From the NCBI GenBank assembly GCA_944387635.1, contig CALXFT010000024.1, positions 1 through 32,764 on the forward strand: 32,764 bases of DNA. The letters run 5' to 3'. A model generated the notes under the pieces. The model saw nothing but the letters and a program-made list of their open reading frames with translations, ran no database searches and had not been told where the DNA came from. Positions 23,678 to 30,633 of the stretch are shown here, piece after piece. The number at the start of each line of letters is the position of its first letter. Within the stretch, counting starts at the first letter, position 1. The position numbers and the translations under genes were made by a program. The stretch is from an uncultured Oscillospiraceae bacterium (lineage in GTDB: Bacteria > Bacillota > Clostridia > Oscillospirales > Oscillospiraceae).

Positions 23678-24775
23678 ATGAAAAAGTTTATGGCTCTGCT
23701 CCTGGCCGCCGCCATGATGCTGACCATGGCCGCCTGCGGCGGTGACAGCGGCAGCGACGGCACCAAGGTGTCCGTGTTCTGGTATGACGAGAGCGACGTC
23801 TACCTCAGCTCCGTCCGCACCGCCCTGAACGGCGAGCTGGACAAGCTGGAGGGCGTGACCTACGACAACCAGTACGCCGCCAACAACCAGTCCACTCAGC
23901 TGGACCAGATCAAGACCGCCATCGCCAACGGCACCAACATCGTGGTAGTCAACCAGGTCACTTCCGGCTCCGAAGACACCGCCAAGGACATCCTGGCCGC
24001 TGCCGGTGAGATCCCCGTGATCTTCTTCAACCGCGCCATCGGCACCGACGGCTCCGAGCTGCCCGTGCTCAATGAGAACGCCACTGCCTGCTTCATCGGC
24101 ACCGACGCCCCCGAGGCCGGCCACATGCAGGGCCAGATGATCGGCGACTACCTGGTCGCCAACTACGACACCGTGGACGTCAACGGTGACGGCGTCATCT
24201 CCTACGCCATGATGAAGGGCGACGAGGCCAACATCGAGGCCATCTACCGCACCCAGTACGGCGTTGAGGACGCCAACGCTGTCCTGACCGCCGCCGGCAA
24301 GCCCGCGCTGCAGTACTTCGACGCCTCCAACCCCGACTGCTACCAGGTTGACCAGGGCGGCGCCTGGTCCGCTGCCGCCGCCAAGGAGTACATGGACACC
24401 AACTTCGTCACCTACAACGAAGACAACGGCAACATGATCGAGCTGGTCATCTGCAACAACGACGGCATGGCCGAAGGCGTCATCGCCTCCCTGCAGGAGA
24501 AGGGCTACAACAAGGAAGGCGCCCATGTGGTTCCCGTCTTCGGCGTTGACGCCACCGACAACGCCAAGGCTCTGATCGCCGACGGCGCCATGGCCGGCAC
24601 CGTCAAGCAGGACGCCGAGGGCATGGCCGCCGCCATCGCCCAGACCATCAGCGGCATCGCCGGCGGCAAGTCCCCCGCCGACGCCCTGGCCGCCCTGAGC
24701 GACGATCGGTTCACCATCGCCGCCGACTGCGCCACCAAGCTCTACGTTGCTTACGCTCCCTATACCGGTGAATAA
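23678..24775 (+). CDS. mglB: Galactose/glucose-binding lipoprotein (MglB-like)
   Basis: A 365-residue lipoprotein: signal MKKFMALLLAAAMMLTMAAC with lipobox C20, then a type I periplasmic binding fold. Family markers are NGTNIVVVNQV, FFNRAIG, FIGTDAPEAG, the EF-hand-like calcium loop DVNGDGVISY (167-176) known from MglB proteins, MMKGDE, VICNNDGMAEG and VFGVDATDNAKALI. The AAGGAGG site precedes ATG at standard spacing. Very regular C-ending codons suggest high expression. It captures galactose-type sugars for MglAC. Exact specificity (galactose, methyl-galactoside, glucose) cannot be decided here. Confidence 0.94.
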   Translation: MKKFMALLLAAAMMLTMAACGGDSGSDGTKVSVFWYDESDVYLSSVRTALNGELDKLEGVTYDNQYAANNQSTQLDQIKTAIANGTNIVVVNQVTSGSEDTAKDILAAAGEIPVIFFNRAIGTDGSELPVLNENATACFIGTDAPEAGHMQGQMIGDYLVANYDTVDVNGDGVISYAMMKGDEANIEAIYRTQYGVEDANAVLTAAGKPALQYFDASNPDCYQVDQGGAWSAAAAKEYMDTNFVTYNEDNGNMIELVICNNDGMAEGVIASLQEKGYNKEGAHVVPVFGVDATDNAKALIADGAMAGTVKQDAEGMAAAIAQTISGIAGGKSPADALAALSDDRFTIAADCATKLYVAYAPYTGE

Positions 24776-24796
24776 GCGCTGACGAACATCCATTTC

Positions 24797-24900
24797 GGGC
24801 AGCTGTCGTTCCGGCGGCAGCTGCCCTTTCCAACCGTCTCCGGGAATCGGTGGGAAGCGGCAGGGATCAGTCCGGAAGGGAATGATATCTGCCGCTTCCC
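24797..24900 (+). promoter_or_regulatory. Two tandem hairpins between mglB and mglA
   Basis: Stem 1: GGGCAGCTG/CAGCTGCCC (24797-24805/24818-24826) followed by TTTCC. Stem 2: GGGAAGCGGCAG/CTGCCGCTTCCC, 12 bp perfect (24852-24863/24889-24900). Such structures commonly stabilise the binding-protein mRNA or partly stop read-through, so mglB would exceed mglAC. This accounts for the 176-base gap. Confidence 0.6.
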
Positions 24901-24951
24901 ATCCGAAGGCCGGGAAGACCGGGCAATATTTCTGTAAGGGAGGAACGCTCT

Positions 24952-26451
24952 ATGCAGCAGAACGTTCTGCTGAAAATGGAAGGCATATCCAAAAGCTTCC
25001 CCGGCGTCAAGGCACTGGACAAGGTCTCTCTGGAGGTCCACGCGGGTACCGTTCACGCCCTCATGGGAGAAAACGGCGCGGGCAAGTCCACGCTGATGAA
25101 GTGCCTGTTCGGCATCTACAGCAAGGACGAGGGCCGCATCTACCTGGACGGCCGGGAGGTCAACTTCAAAAACTCCAAGGAGGCCCTGGAAAACGGCGTG
25201 GCCATGGTGCACCAGGAGCTGAACCAGGCTCTGAAGCGCAGCGTCATGGACAACATCTGGCTGGGCCGCTACCCCACCATCGGCGGCATCGCCGTCAACG
25301 AACGCAAAATGTACAAAGACACCACGGCCGTCTTTGAGGAGCTGGGCATCAAGGTCGATCCCCGCCGGATCATGAGCACCATGCCCGTTTCTCAGCGGCA
25401 GATGGTGGAGATCGCCAAGGCCGTCTCCTACAACTCCAAGGTCATCGTCTTCGACGAGCCCACCTCCTCCCTGACGGAAGAGGAAGTGGAGCACCTGTTC
25501 AAGATCATCAACATGCTCCGCTCCCGGGGCGTGGCCATCATCTATATCTCCCACAAAATGGCGGAGATCAAGCGGATCTCCGACACCATCACCATCATGC
25601 GCGACGGCAAGTGGGTCGCCACAGAGCCGGCGGCCAACCTGGAGATGAACGACATCATCCGCCTTATGGTGGGCCGGGAGCTGACCAACCAGTTCCCCCC
25701 CAAGACCAACACCCCCGGGGAGGTCTACCTGAAGGTGGAGGGCATCACCGGTATGTACAACCACCTCAGGGACGTGTCCTTCGAGGCCCGCCGGGGCGAG
25801 ATTCTGGGCCTGGCCGGTCTGGACAGCTCCGGCCGGACGGAGACCCTGGAGAGCATCTTCGGCGTCCGAACCCGGAAGGAAGGGACCATCACCCTGGACG
25901 GCAAGCCCTGCCTCAACCGAAACGCCGGCGAGTCCATCAAGAACGGCTTCGCCCTGCTGACCGAGGAGCGCCGTGCCACGGGCATCTTCGGCATCCTCAG
26001 CGTCAAGGACAACACCGTCATCTCCAGCCTGGGCCGGCACAAGCGGTTCGGCATCTACCTGAGCGAGAAGTCCCAGCGGGAGGACACCCAGCGCTACATC
26101 GACGCCATGCGGACCAAGACCCCGTCCCAGGATACCAAGATCCGCAGCCTCTCCGGCGGCAACCAGCAGAAGGTCATCATCGGCCGCTGGCTCCTGACCG
26201 ATCCGGAGGTGCTGCTTCTGGACGAGCCCACCCGGGGCATCGACGTGGGCGCCAAGTACGAAATTTACCAGCTGATCCTGGATCTGGCCAACCAGGGGAA
26301 GACCGTGGTCATGGTCTCCTCGGAAATGCCGGAGCTGCTGGGAATCTGCGACCGGATCGTGGTCATGTCCGGAGGCCGGGTCGCCGGAGAGGTGGACGCC
26401 CGGAACACCACCCAGGAGCAGATCATGACCCTGGCTGCCAAGTACGTTTGA
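24952..26451 (+). CDS. mglA: Galactose ABC transporter ATP-binding protein, two NBDs (MglA-like)
   Basis: A 499-residue ATPase. NBD1 has [23 protein letters not shown] in the signature position, and [19 protein letters not shown]2 has [16 protein letters not shown] as a degenerate P-loop, [16 protein letters not shown], and [20 protein letters not shown]. This asymmetry is normal for Mgl/Rbs-type sugar ATPases. The start is supported by GGGAGG, nine bases ahead of ATG. It is followed after 14 bases by mglC, whose ribosome site overlaps the mglA stop. Confidence 0.95.
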   Translation: MQQNVLLKMEGISKSFPGVKALDKVSLEVHAGTVHALMGENGAGKSTLMKCLFGIYSKDEGRIYLDGREVNFKNSKEALENGVAMVHQELNQALKRSVMDNIWLGRYPTIGGIAVNERKMYKDTTAVFEELGIKVDPRRIMSTMPVSQRQMVEIAKAVSYNSKVIVFDEPTSSLTEEEVEHLFKIINMLRSRGVAIIYISHKMAEIKRISDTITIMRDGKWVATEPAANLEMNDIIRLMVGRELTNQFPPKTNTPGEVYLKVEGITGMYNHLRDVSFEARRGEILGLAGLDSSGRTETLESIFGVRTRKEGTITLDGKPCLNRNAGESIKNGFALLTEERRATGIFGILSVKDNTVISSLGRHKRFGIYLSEKSQREDTQRYIDAMRTKTPSQDTKIRSLSGGNQQKVIIGRWLLTDPEVLLLDEPTRGIDVGAKYEIYQLILDLANQGKTVVMVSSEMPELLGICDRIVVMSGGRVAGEVDARNTTQEQIMTLAAKYV

Positions 26452-26465
26452 GGAGGTAAACTGAA

Positions 26466-27548
26466 ATGGCAAACCCTGTAACCAACCTGCGCAACACCGC
26501 GGAAGAATTCAAGGCCATGAGCCCCAAGGATAAGCGGCGCGCGGTTATCGACAACATTCTCAACAACGCTCTGTACATCCTGATGCTGATCTTCGTGATC
26601 TACACCGCCGCCATGCGGCCCAACTTCCTGTCCCTGGGCTCCCTGGCCAACCTGGTCACTCAGGTGGCGGCCTACCTGCCCATGGCCCTGGGCATCGGCG
26701 GCTGTATCGTGCTCACCGGTACGGACCTGTCCGCGGGCCGCGTCATGGGCCTGACCGCCGCCCTGTCCGGCGTTCTGCTCCAGAAGACCGACTTTGTCAA
26801 CAAGATGTTCCAGAACCTGCCGGAAGTCAACACCTTCTGGATTCTGGCGACCATGCTCATCGTCATCGCCCTGGGCGCCCTGATCGGCCTGGTCAACGGC
26901 TTCTTCGTGGCCAAGTTCAGCCTGCACCCCTTCATCGTGACATTGTCCACCCAGCTGATTACCTACGGCATCATCCTGTGGTTCTTCTCCCTCAACGGCA
27001 ACAACGGCCAGCCCATCTCCGGCCTCAGCGACGCCTATAAGGAGTTCGTCGGCGGCACCATGTTCCGTCTGGGCAACACCGCCGTGCCTCGTTACGTGGC
27101 CTACGCCGTGGTTCTGACCGCTCTCATGTGGTTCATCTGGAACAAGACCACCTTCGGCAAGAACATGTTCGCCGTGGGCTCCAATGCCGAGGCCGCCAAG
27201 GTCTCCGGCGTCAACGTGTTCCTGACCACCATGCTGGTGCACACCCTGGCCGGCGCCATGTACGGCTACGCGGGCTTCATCGAGGGCGTGCGCAGCGGTT
27301 CGGTGGCTCCCAACGCGGGCCTGAACGCCGAGTGCGACGCCATCGCGGCCTGTGTCATCGGCGGCGTCAGCTTCGTCGGCGGCACCGGCAAGATCAGCGG
27401 CATCGTCATGGGTGTGTGCGTCCTGCGTCTGATCTTCGTGGCCCTGACCATGCTGGGCGTGGACTCCTCCAGCCTGTACATCATCAAGGGCGCCATCATC
27501 CTGTGCGCCTGCGCCCTGGATATGCGCAAGTACCTGGCCAAGAAGTAA
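26466..27548 (+). CDS. mglC: Galactose ABC transporter permease (MglC-like)
   Basis: A 360-residue BPD_transp_2 permease with about ten hydrophobic segments. MglC-type landmarks are a long N-terminus (AEEFKAMSPKDKRRAVIDNI), GIGGCIVLTGTDLSAGRVMG, KFSLHPFIVTLSTQLITYG, GKNMFAVGSNAEAAKVSGVN (coupling region), and CDAIAACVIGGVSFVGGTGK. GAGGAGG lies just ahead of ATG. The stop shares one base with the next gene start (TAATG), which suggests coupled translation. Confidence 0.95.
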   Translation: MANPVTNLRNTAEEFKAMSPKDKRRAVIDNILNNALYILMLIFVIYTAAMRPNFLSLGSLANLVTQVAAYLPMALGIGGCIVLTGTDLSAGRVMGLTAALSGVLLQKTDFVNKMFQNLPEVNTFWILATMLIVIALGALIGLVNGFFVAKFSLHPFIVTLSTQLITYGIILWFFSLNGNNGQPISGLSDAYKEFVGGTMFRLGNTAVPRYVAYAVVLTALMWFIWNKTTFGKNMFAVGSNAEAAKVSGVNVFLTTMLVHTLAGAMYGYAGFIEGVRSGSVAPNAGLNAECDAIAACVIGGVSFVGGTGKISGIVMGVCVLRLIFVALTMLGVDSSSLYIIKGAIILCACALDMRKYLAKK

Positions 27549-27913
27549 TGGACAATCAGACCCCCGAGAAACCCAAGCTCCGCGGCCTGTATCGGAACGT
27601 GAATATCTCCGTCAAGGTTCTGGATCTGGTGATCCTGGCCTGCGTGGCGGTGATCGTGCTGGCCGTCTTCTTCGGCCAGGGCAGCGGATATACCGTGACC
27701 TTCGACAGCCGGGGCGGCTCCGACGTGGCCCCCGTGACCGCACAGTACGGCGAGCTTCTGGATATGCCCCAGCCGCCCCAGCGGGAGGGCTACGTCTTCA
27801 CCGGCTGGTACCGGGACAGCGCTTGCATGGAGCCCTGGGACTTCGCCGCGGACACCCTCCAGGCGGACATGACCCTCTACGCCGGATGGAATCCGGCCCA
27901 GGACGAAGGATAA
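27548..27913 (+). CDS. Small membrane-anchored InlB-repeat protein in the mgl operon
   Basis: A 121-residue protein starting at the ATG that overlaps the mglC stop by one base. Residues 1-22 are polar and basic (PEKPKLRGLYRN), 23-42 form one membrane span (VKVLDLVILACVAVIVLAVF), and 48-114 form a single InlB B-repeat / Listeria-Bacteroides repeat: YTVTFDSRGGSDVAPVTAQY, a GYVFTGWYRD core, and a closing MTLYAGW. The orientation probably puts the repeat outside the membrane. These beta-grasp-like repeats occur in surface proteins, normally in series; here there is one on a short anchor. Operon position suggests an accessory to galactose uptake (binding-protein docking or transporter stabilising), which is inference. 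Confidence 0.85.
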   Translation: MDNQTPEKPKLRGLYRNVNISVKVLDLVILACVAVIVLAVFFGQGSGYTVTFDSRGGSDVAPVTAQYGELLDMPQPPQREGYVFTGWYRDSACMEPWDFAADTLQADMTLYAGWNPAQDEG

Positions 27914-27919
27914 AAAAAG

Positions 27920-27964
27920 AAGCGTGAACAGCCGGGATTTTTCTCCCGCCTGTTCACGCTTTTT
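27920..27964 (+). terminator. Terminator of the mgl operon
   Basis: Stem AAGCGTGAACAG/CTGTTCACGCTT (27920-27931/27950-27961) plus an inner CGGGA/TCCCG, with TTTTT at the end. It lies seven bases past the stop. An A-run ahead makes it active on both strands. Confidence 0.93.
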
Positions 27965-28002
27965 GCGTTCCGGAAACTTTTACGTGCTTATGGACTTAAA
28001 TA

Positions 28003-28110
28003 CAGCAAAACGTTTCGGAAAGCGTCAGCCTTATGCATAGTGTTTCGATCACAGCCGGCCCCTTGGCTCCCGCTCTCAAAGCCGCCCTCCCCTGGACCCC
28101 TCCCGGCGCG
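28003..28110. repeat. Mosaic intergenic repeat, copy B (modules m1-m3)
   Basis: Positions 28003-28070 match module m1 of copy C (reverse strand), sharing CAGCAAA, TTATGCA, TGTTTCGA, CACAGCC and CCTTGGCTC blocks. Positions 28075-28110 are identical to 6436-6471 of copy A over 36 bases. The gap 27914-28350 holds the mgl terminator and this repeat; 28111-28350 shows no gene or structure I can support. Confidence 0.85.
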
Positions 28111-28350
28111 CCCTTCGTTTGGTGCCGGTATTGCCTTAAGCGCCAAATCGGCGGGGTGCTCATGTGAAGCGCAAGCATCCTGGCATCTGCCCAGACGTAA
28201 GTCTGCATGGAAAGAACGGATATAACTGCGTTTTCTTCTGCGCAAGGTCCGTAAACGCGATTTTATTCACTCAAAAAAGATCCGAAAATTGTAGCTGTAT
28301 ATTCGAATTTTTGACAGATTTCAGGTTGCAAGTCAGCCCCCCGGGATTGT

Positions 28351-28617
28351 TCAGGCATTCCGTTCATCCGTGTCGCCTACAAGCCATTCCATGGACACAT
28401 TCAGAGCCTTTGCCAGGATTCGCAGTTCCGCGTCACATACATGGCGCTGGTTCTTCTCAATTCTGGAGATCGTCAGCTTTGTCATATCCTCAACGCCCAT
28501 CAGCTGGATCTTGCGGGCCAGGTCTTCTTGCGTCATGGGAGGCTTTTGCAGGGCGCGGCCAAGCCGTACACGGTCGGCACACAAATTGCCTTTTATGATA
28601 AACATGCTTTTCGCCAC
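28351..28617 (-). CDS. XRE-family HTH regulator
   Basis: An 88-residue DNA-binding protein read from GTG (28617), with an AGGTGAGG site ahead. It has an N-terminal lead MAKSMFIIKGNLCADRVRLG, then the Cro/C1-type HTH: MTQEDLARKIQL, MTKLTISRIEKNQRHVCDAELRILAKALNVSMEWLVGD. The terminal LNVSMEWLVGD is classic for the family. There is no sensor domain. It is divergent from the Spo0A_C-like gene, with 141 bases between the two starts. A palindrome at 28708-28722, just after the other gene's -10, would suit repression by this protein. Base composition around it is less GC-rich than the neighbouring operons, in keeping with acquired DNA. Confidence 0.9.
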   Translation of the reverse strand: MAKSMFIIKGNLCADRVRLGRALQKPPMTQEDLARKIQLMGVEDMTKLTISRIEKNQRHVCDAELRILAKALNVSMEWLVGDTDERNA

Positions 28618-28667
28618 TCGTCCTCACCTCGCTGTGTATCTGATCTGGATATTTTTTCTCTGCTCTA

Positions 28668-28695
28668 TTGATTTTATTTCAAAAGTTGATATAAT
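28668..28695 (+). promoter_or_regulatory. Promoter of the Spo0A_C-like gene
   Basis: TTGATT (28668-28673), 16-base spacer, TATAAT (28690-28695). The AT-rich divergent intergenic region gives no equally good promoter for the XRE gene. Confidence 0.65.
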
Positions 28696-28707
28696 ACAGA
28701 ATAGAGT

Positions 28708-28722
28708 AGATATTTAATATCT
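28708..28722. promoter_or_regulatory. Operator-like palindrome between divergent genes
   Basis: AGATATT-T-AATATCT: perfect 7-bp arms around a single T, 12 bases after the -10. A bound repressor here would block transcription start of the plus-strand gene. The arms resemble the weaker palindrome at 6806-6822. Confidence 0.5.
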
Positions 28723-28758
28723 AAATTGGATACCAAACGAAAAAATAGTGGTGATGAG

Positions 28759-28992
28759 ATGAGCATGAGAAAAATCTACCGTAAGATAGCGCGGAAGCAC
28801 GGCGTATCTGTGGCGGAAGTAAAATGCCAAATGCAGGATGCGATCAACGCGGCCTATCGGAATCCTCCGGATAATGGGGTAACGAGAGCCTTGCAAAACC
28901 GCGTGCCCCGCAAAGGCGAGATTCCCACGGCGGACGAGTTTATCCGCTATGGGGCCGAAAAGATCCGAAGGGAATATGGGGCTTCGGAATAA
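28759..28992 (+). CDS. Stand-alone Spo0A C-terminal-domain-like mini-protein
   Basis: 77 residues from ATG 28759 (GGTGAT ribosome site; an upstream TTG at 28726 is in frame but less likely). RKIYRKIARKHGVSVAEVKCQ, then MQDAINAAYRNPP, parallels the [24 protein letters not shown] recognition helices of Spo0A. The end, IPTADEFIRYGAEKIRREYG, parallels KPTNSEFIAMVADKLRLEH at the Spo0A C-terminus (remembered Bacillus sequence; similarity judged by eye). Between them sit about 20 residues unlike Spo0A (NGVTRALQNRVPRKG). No receiver domain is present, so it cannot be phosphorylated like Spo0A. It may be a small DNA-binding protein, or a derivative that lost DNA contacts. Divergent from XRE and ended by its own hairpin. 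Confidence 0.78.
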   Translation: MSMRKIYRKIARKHGVSVAEVKCQMQDAINAAYRNPPDNGVTRALQNRVPRKGEIPTADEFIRYGAEKIRREYGASE

Positions 28993-29006
28993 CAGAATAA
29001 AAGCCT

Positions 29007-29037
29007 GCCCCATCCGCTTTCGCGTGGATGGGGCTTT
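29007..29037 (+). terminator. Terminator after the Spo0A_C-like gene
   Basis: GCCCCATCC/GGATGGGGC (29007-29015/29026-29034) with a GC-rich loop end, followed by TTT. It lies 15 bases beyond the stop. The short T-run makes it moderate. Confidence 0.7.
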
Positions 29038-29083
29038 GGATTCGGCGCTCAGCCGAGGACGATGAATTCAGGGCTTCCACGGT

Positions 29084-29788
29084 TCAATACAGAAGCTTTT
29101 CATAGGTGAACCGCCCCATGGATTTTTGCAGCAGAATCCAGGCGATTGCCGCGCAAACCGCGCCGAGTCCCAGCAGAATCCAGGTGCTCATTAACAGAAC
29201 GCCGGTGAACTGTCCTACGATCAGCGCGAAAAGGGGAATGACCAGGAAAACGGCGGACTGCTGAGATTCCTCCACACTGCGGGCTTTGGCCGAGCCCCGG
29301 ACGATCAGGGTAACGGCAATCAGTGAAATCGACGGAGAAACCAGCCCCATGACAACCAGCCAGCTCACACTGGGAAGCAGAAGCCTGCCCATCAGAAAAT
29401 ACAATTCCGCTTCCATGACCAGGAGCATGGCCGCGAAGGAGGTCAGGCAGACCAGCATGCTTAAAAGGAAGCAGGCCAGCACCTTCGCCTGAAAGATCTG
29501 TTTCAGCGTCAGCGGGCAGTAGAGCAGGGTTTCCAGGGTATGGCGTTCCTTTTCCCCCACAAAGGCGCTGGCTGCCATAATGGAGGCGGCCATGATGGGA
29601 ATGACCAGGAAAAATACCGGAAGGATGTGGTTGAAAATCAGGCTGGAAAGGGTGAGCTCCAGGCTTTCCAGGCGGGCCGATTCGGGGAGCAGCGACAGCA
29701 GCTTCCTAATGTCCGGGTCCTCCGGCACAAAATGAATGGTGATGGTGAAAATAGACGGTAATACGATGGTCAGCATCAGAGTCAACAT
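29084..29788 (-). CDS. Orphan ABC-2 type permease, N-terminally short
   Basis: A 234-residue protein with about six hydrophobic segments. ASAFVGEKERHTLETLLYCPLTLKQIFQAK is the cytoplasmic coupling region of NatB/ABC-2 exporters (near 74-103). The start MLTLMLTIVLPSIFTITIHF begins directly inside what is usually the first membrane span; the customary cytoplasmic N-terminal helix (about 20-30 residues) is absent, although AAGGAGGGG precedes the ATG. No ATPase gene lies on either side: the kdpC terminator is upstream, the converging Spo0A_C-like gene downstream. No convincing promoter was found. It may be a decayed exporter remnant or it may work with a distant ATPase. Confidence 0.78.
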   Translation of the reverse strand: MLTLMLTIVLPSIFTITIHFVPEDPDIRKLLSLLPESARLESLELTLSSLIFNHILPVFFLVIPIMAASIMAASAFVGEKERHTLETLLYCPLTLKQIFQAKVLACFLLSMLVCLTSFAAMLLVMEAELYFLMGRLLLPSVSWLVVMGLVSPSISLIAVTLIVRGSAKARSVEESQQSAVFLVIPLFALIVGQFTGVLLMSTWILLGLGAVCAAIAWILLQKSMGRFTYEKLLY

Positions 29789-29872
29789 ATCTGTCCCCTC
29801 CTTATGGCATTATGATAGCGCGCAAAAACTAAGATCGGGAAAAAGATTGCAGATATGGGATTAAGAACAGAT

Positions 29873-29921
29873 AAAAGGTCACCGACCCACCTGAAATATT
29901 CAGTGAGGCCGGTGACCTTTT
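29873..29921 (-). terminator. Terminator of the kdp operon
   Basis: A 12-bp perfect stem (29873-29884/29910-29921) whose loop contains a smaller CTGAA/TTCAG stem, followed on the minus strand by TTTTTATC-like sequence. It lies 23 bases past the kdpC stop (29945). Confidence 0.88.
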
Positions 29922-29944
29922 TAATCCAAAATTCAAAATGGCAC

Positions 29945-30619
29945 TTACTTGGACGCATCCACCACAAGGCCCATCGCCTTGGCAATGTCCAGGTTCACGC
30001 CGAGAACATTGACGGTTTCTTCCCCGAAAATACCCAGCAGCTTACCTTCCGTGTTATCCGCCACAATCTGCTCCAATTCCTCCTCACTCAGCCCGGAAGC
30101 TGCTGCCAGCGCGGGAATCTGAATGCGGGCGGACGCAGGTGTAATGTGCGGGTCCAGTCCGGAACCGGAAGCCGTCATCAGATCAGCAGGAATATCCTCC
30201 CGTTTCACATCCGGGTTTGCTTCCAGGAACGCCTCAATGTCGGCCTCAACCCGTTCCGTCAGGGCAGGATTGGAGGCTGCATAGTTGTTGGAACCGGAAC
30301 TGAGCCCGGCAAACGCACTGCCATCGTTGTAGTATTGGTTGCCCTGTTCATCTTCATAATAGGTGTTATAGTTGTAAGCCGAAGGACGACCCTTCATGAA
30401 ATAGGGCTCAGTGAAATCCTGTCCTACATTTGCTGCCCCCACAGCCTGGCCATCTGCATAGACCAGGCTGCCATGGGCTTGCCTGGGGAAAATCACTGCG
30501 GAAATACCGTTGAGCAATACAGGAAATACAAAACCACAGAGCAGCAGCAATATAAGTGCTACCACCAAAGATTGACGCAGACCGTGAAAGAATGCGTTCT
30601 TGTTTGCTGTTTCGTTCAT
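29945..30619 (-). CDS. kdpC: Potassium-transporting ATPase KdpC subunit
   Basis: A 224-residue protein with one N-terminal membrane span (about 16-42, SLVVALILLLLCGFVFPVLLNG). An extracytoplasmic domain follows with YFMKGRPSAYNYN, the NPALTERVEADIEAF segment, the hallmark DLMTASGSGLDPHITPASA, and a GLSEEELEQIV helix. KdpC stabilises the KdpFABC high-affinity K+ pump. GAGGAGGT lies ahead of ATG, 14 bases after kdpB. No kdpDE genes follow; the operon ends here. Confidence 0.96.
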   Translation of the reverse strand: MNETANKNAFFHGLRQSLVVALILLLLCGFVFPVLLNGISAVIFPRQAHGSLVYADGQAVGAANVGQDFTEPYFMKGRPSAYNYNTYYEDEQGNQYYNDGSAFAGLSSGSNNYAASNPALTERVEADIEAFLEANPDVKREDIPADLMTASGSGLDPHITPASARIQIPALAAASGLSEEELEQIVADNTEGKLLGIFGEETVNVLGVNLDIAKAMGLVVDASK

Positions 30620-30633
30620 AGTAAGGAACCTCC

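Noticed and set aside
24760..26472. 570-codon minus-strand frame opposite mglA
   Set aside because: It is antisense to an ATPase with complete motifs; composition is that of a GC-rich shadow frame.
28003..28245. Small frames across repeat B as genes
   Set aside because: They are translations of the dispersed repeat, without ribosome sites, and similar peptides would arise at copy A.
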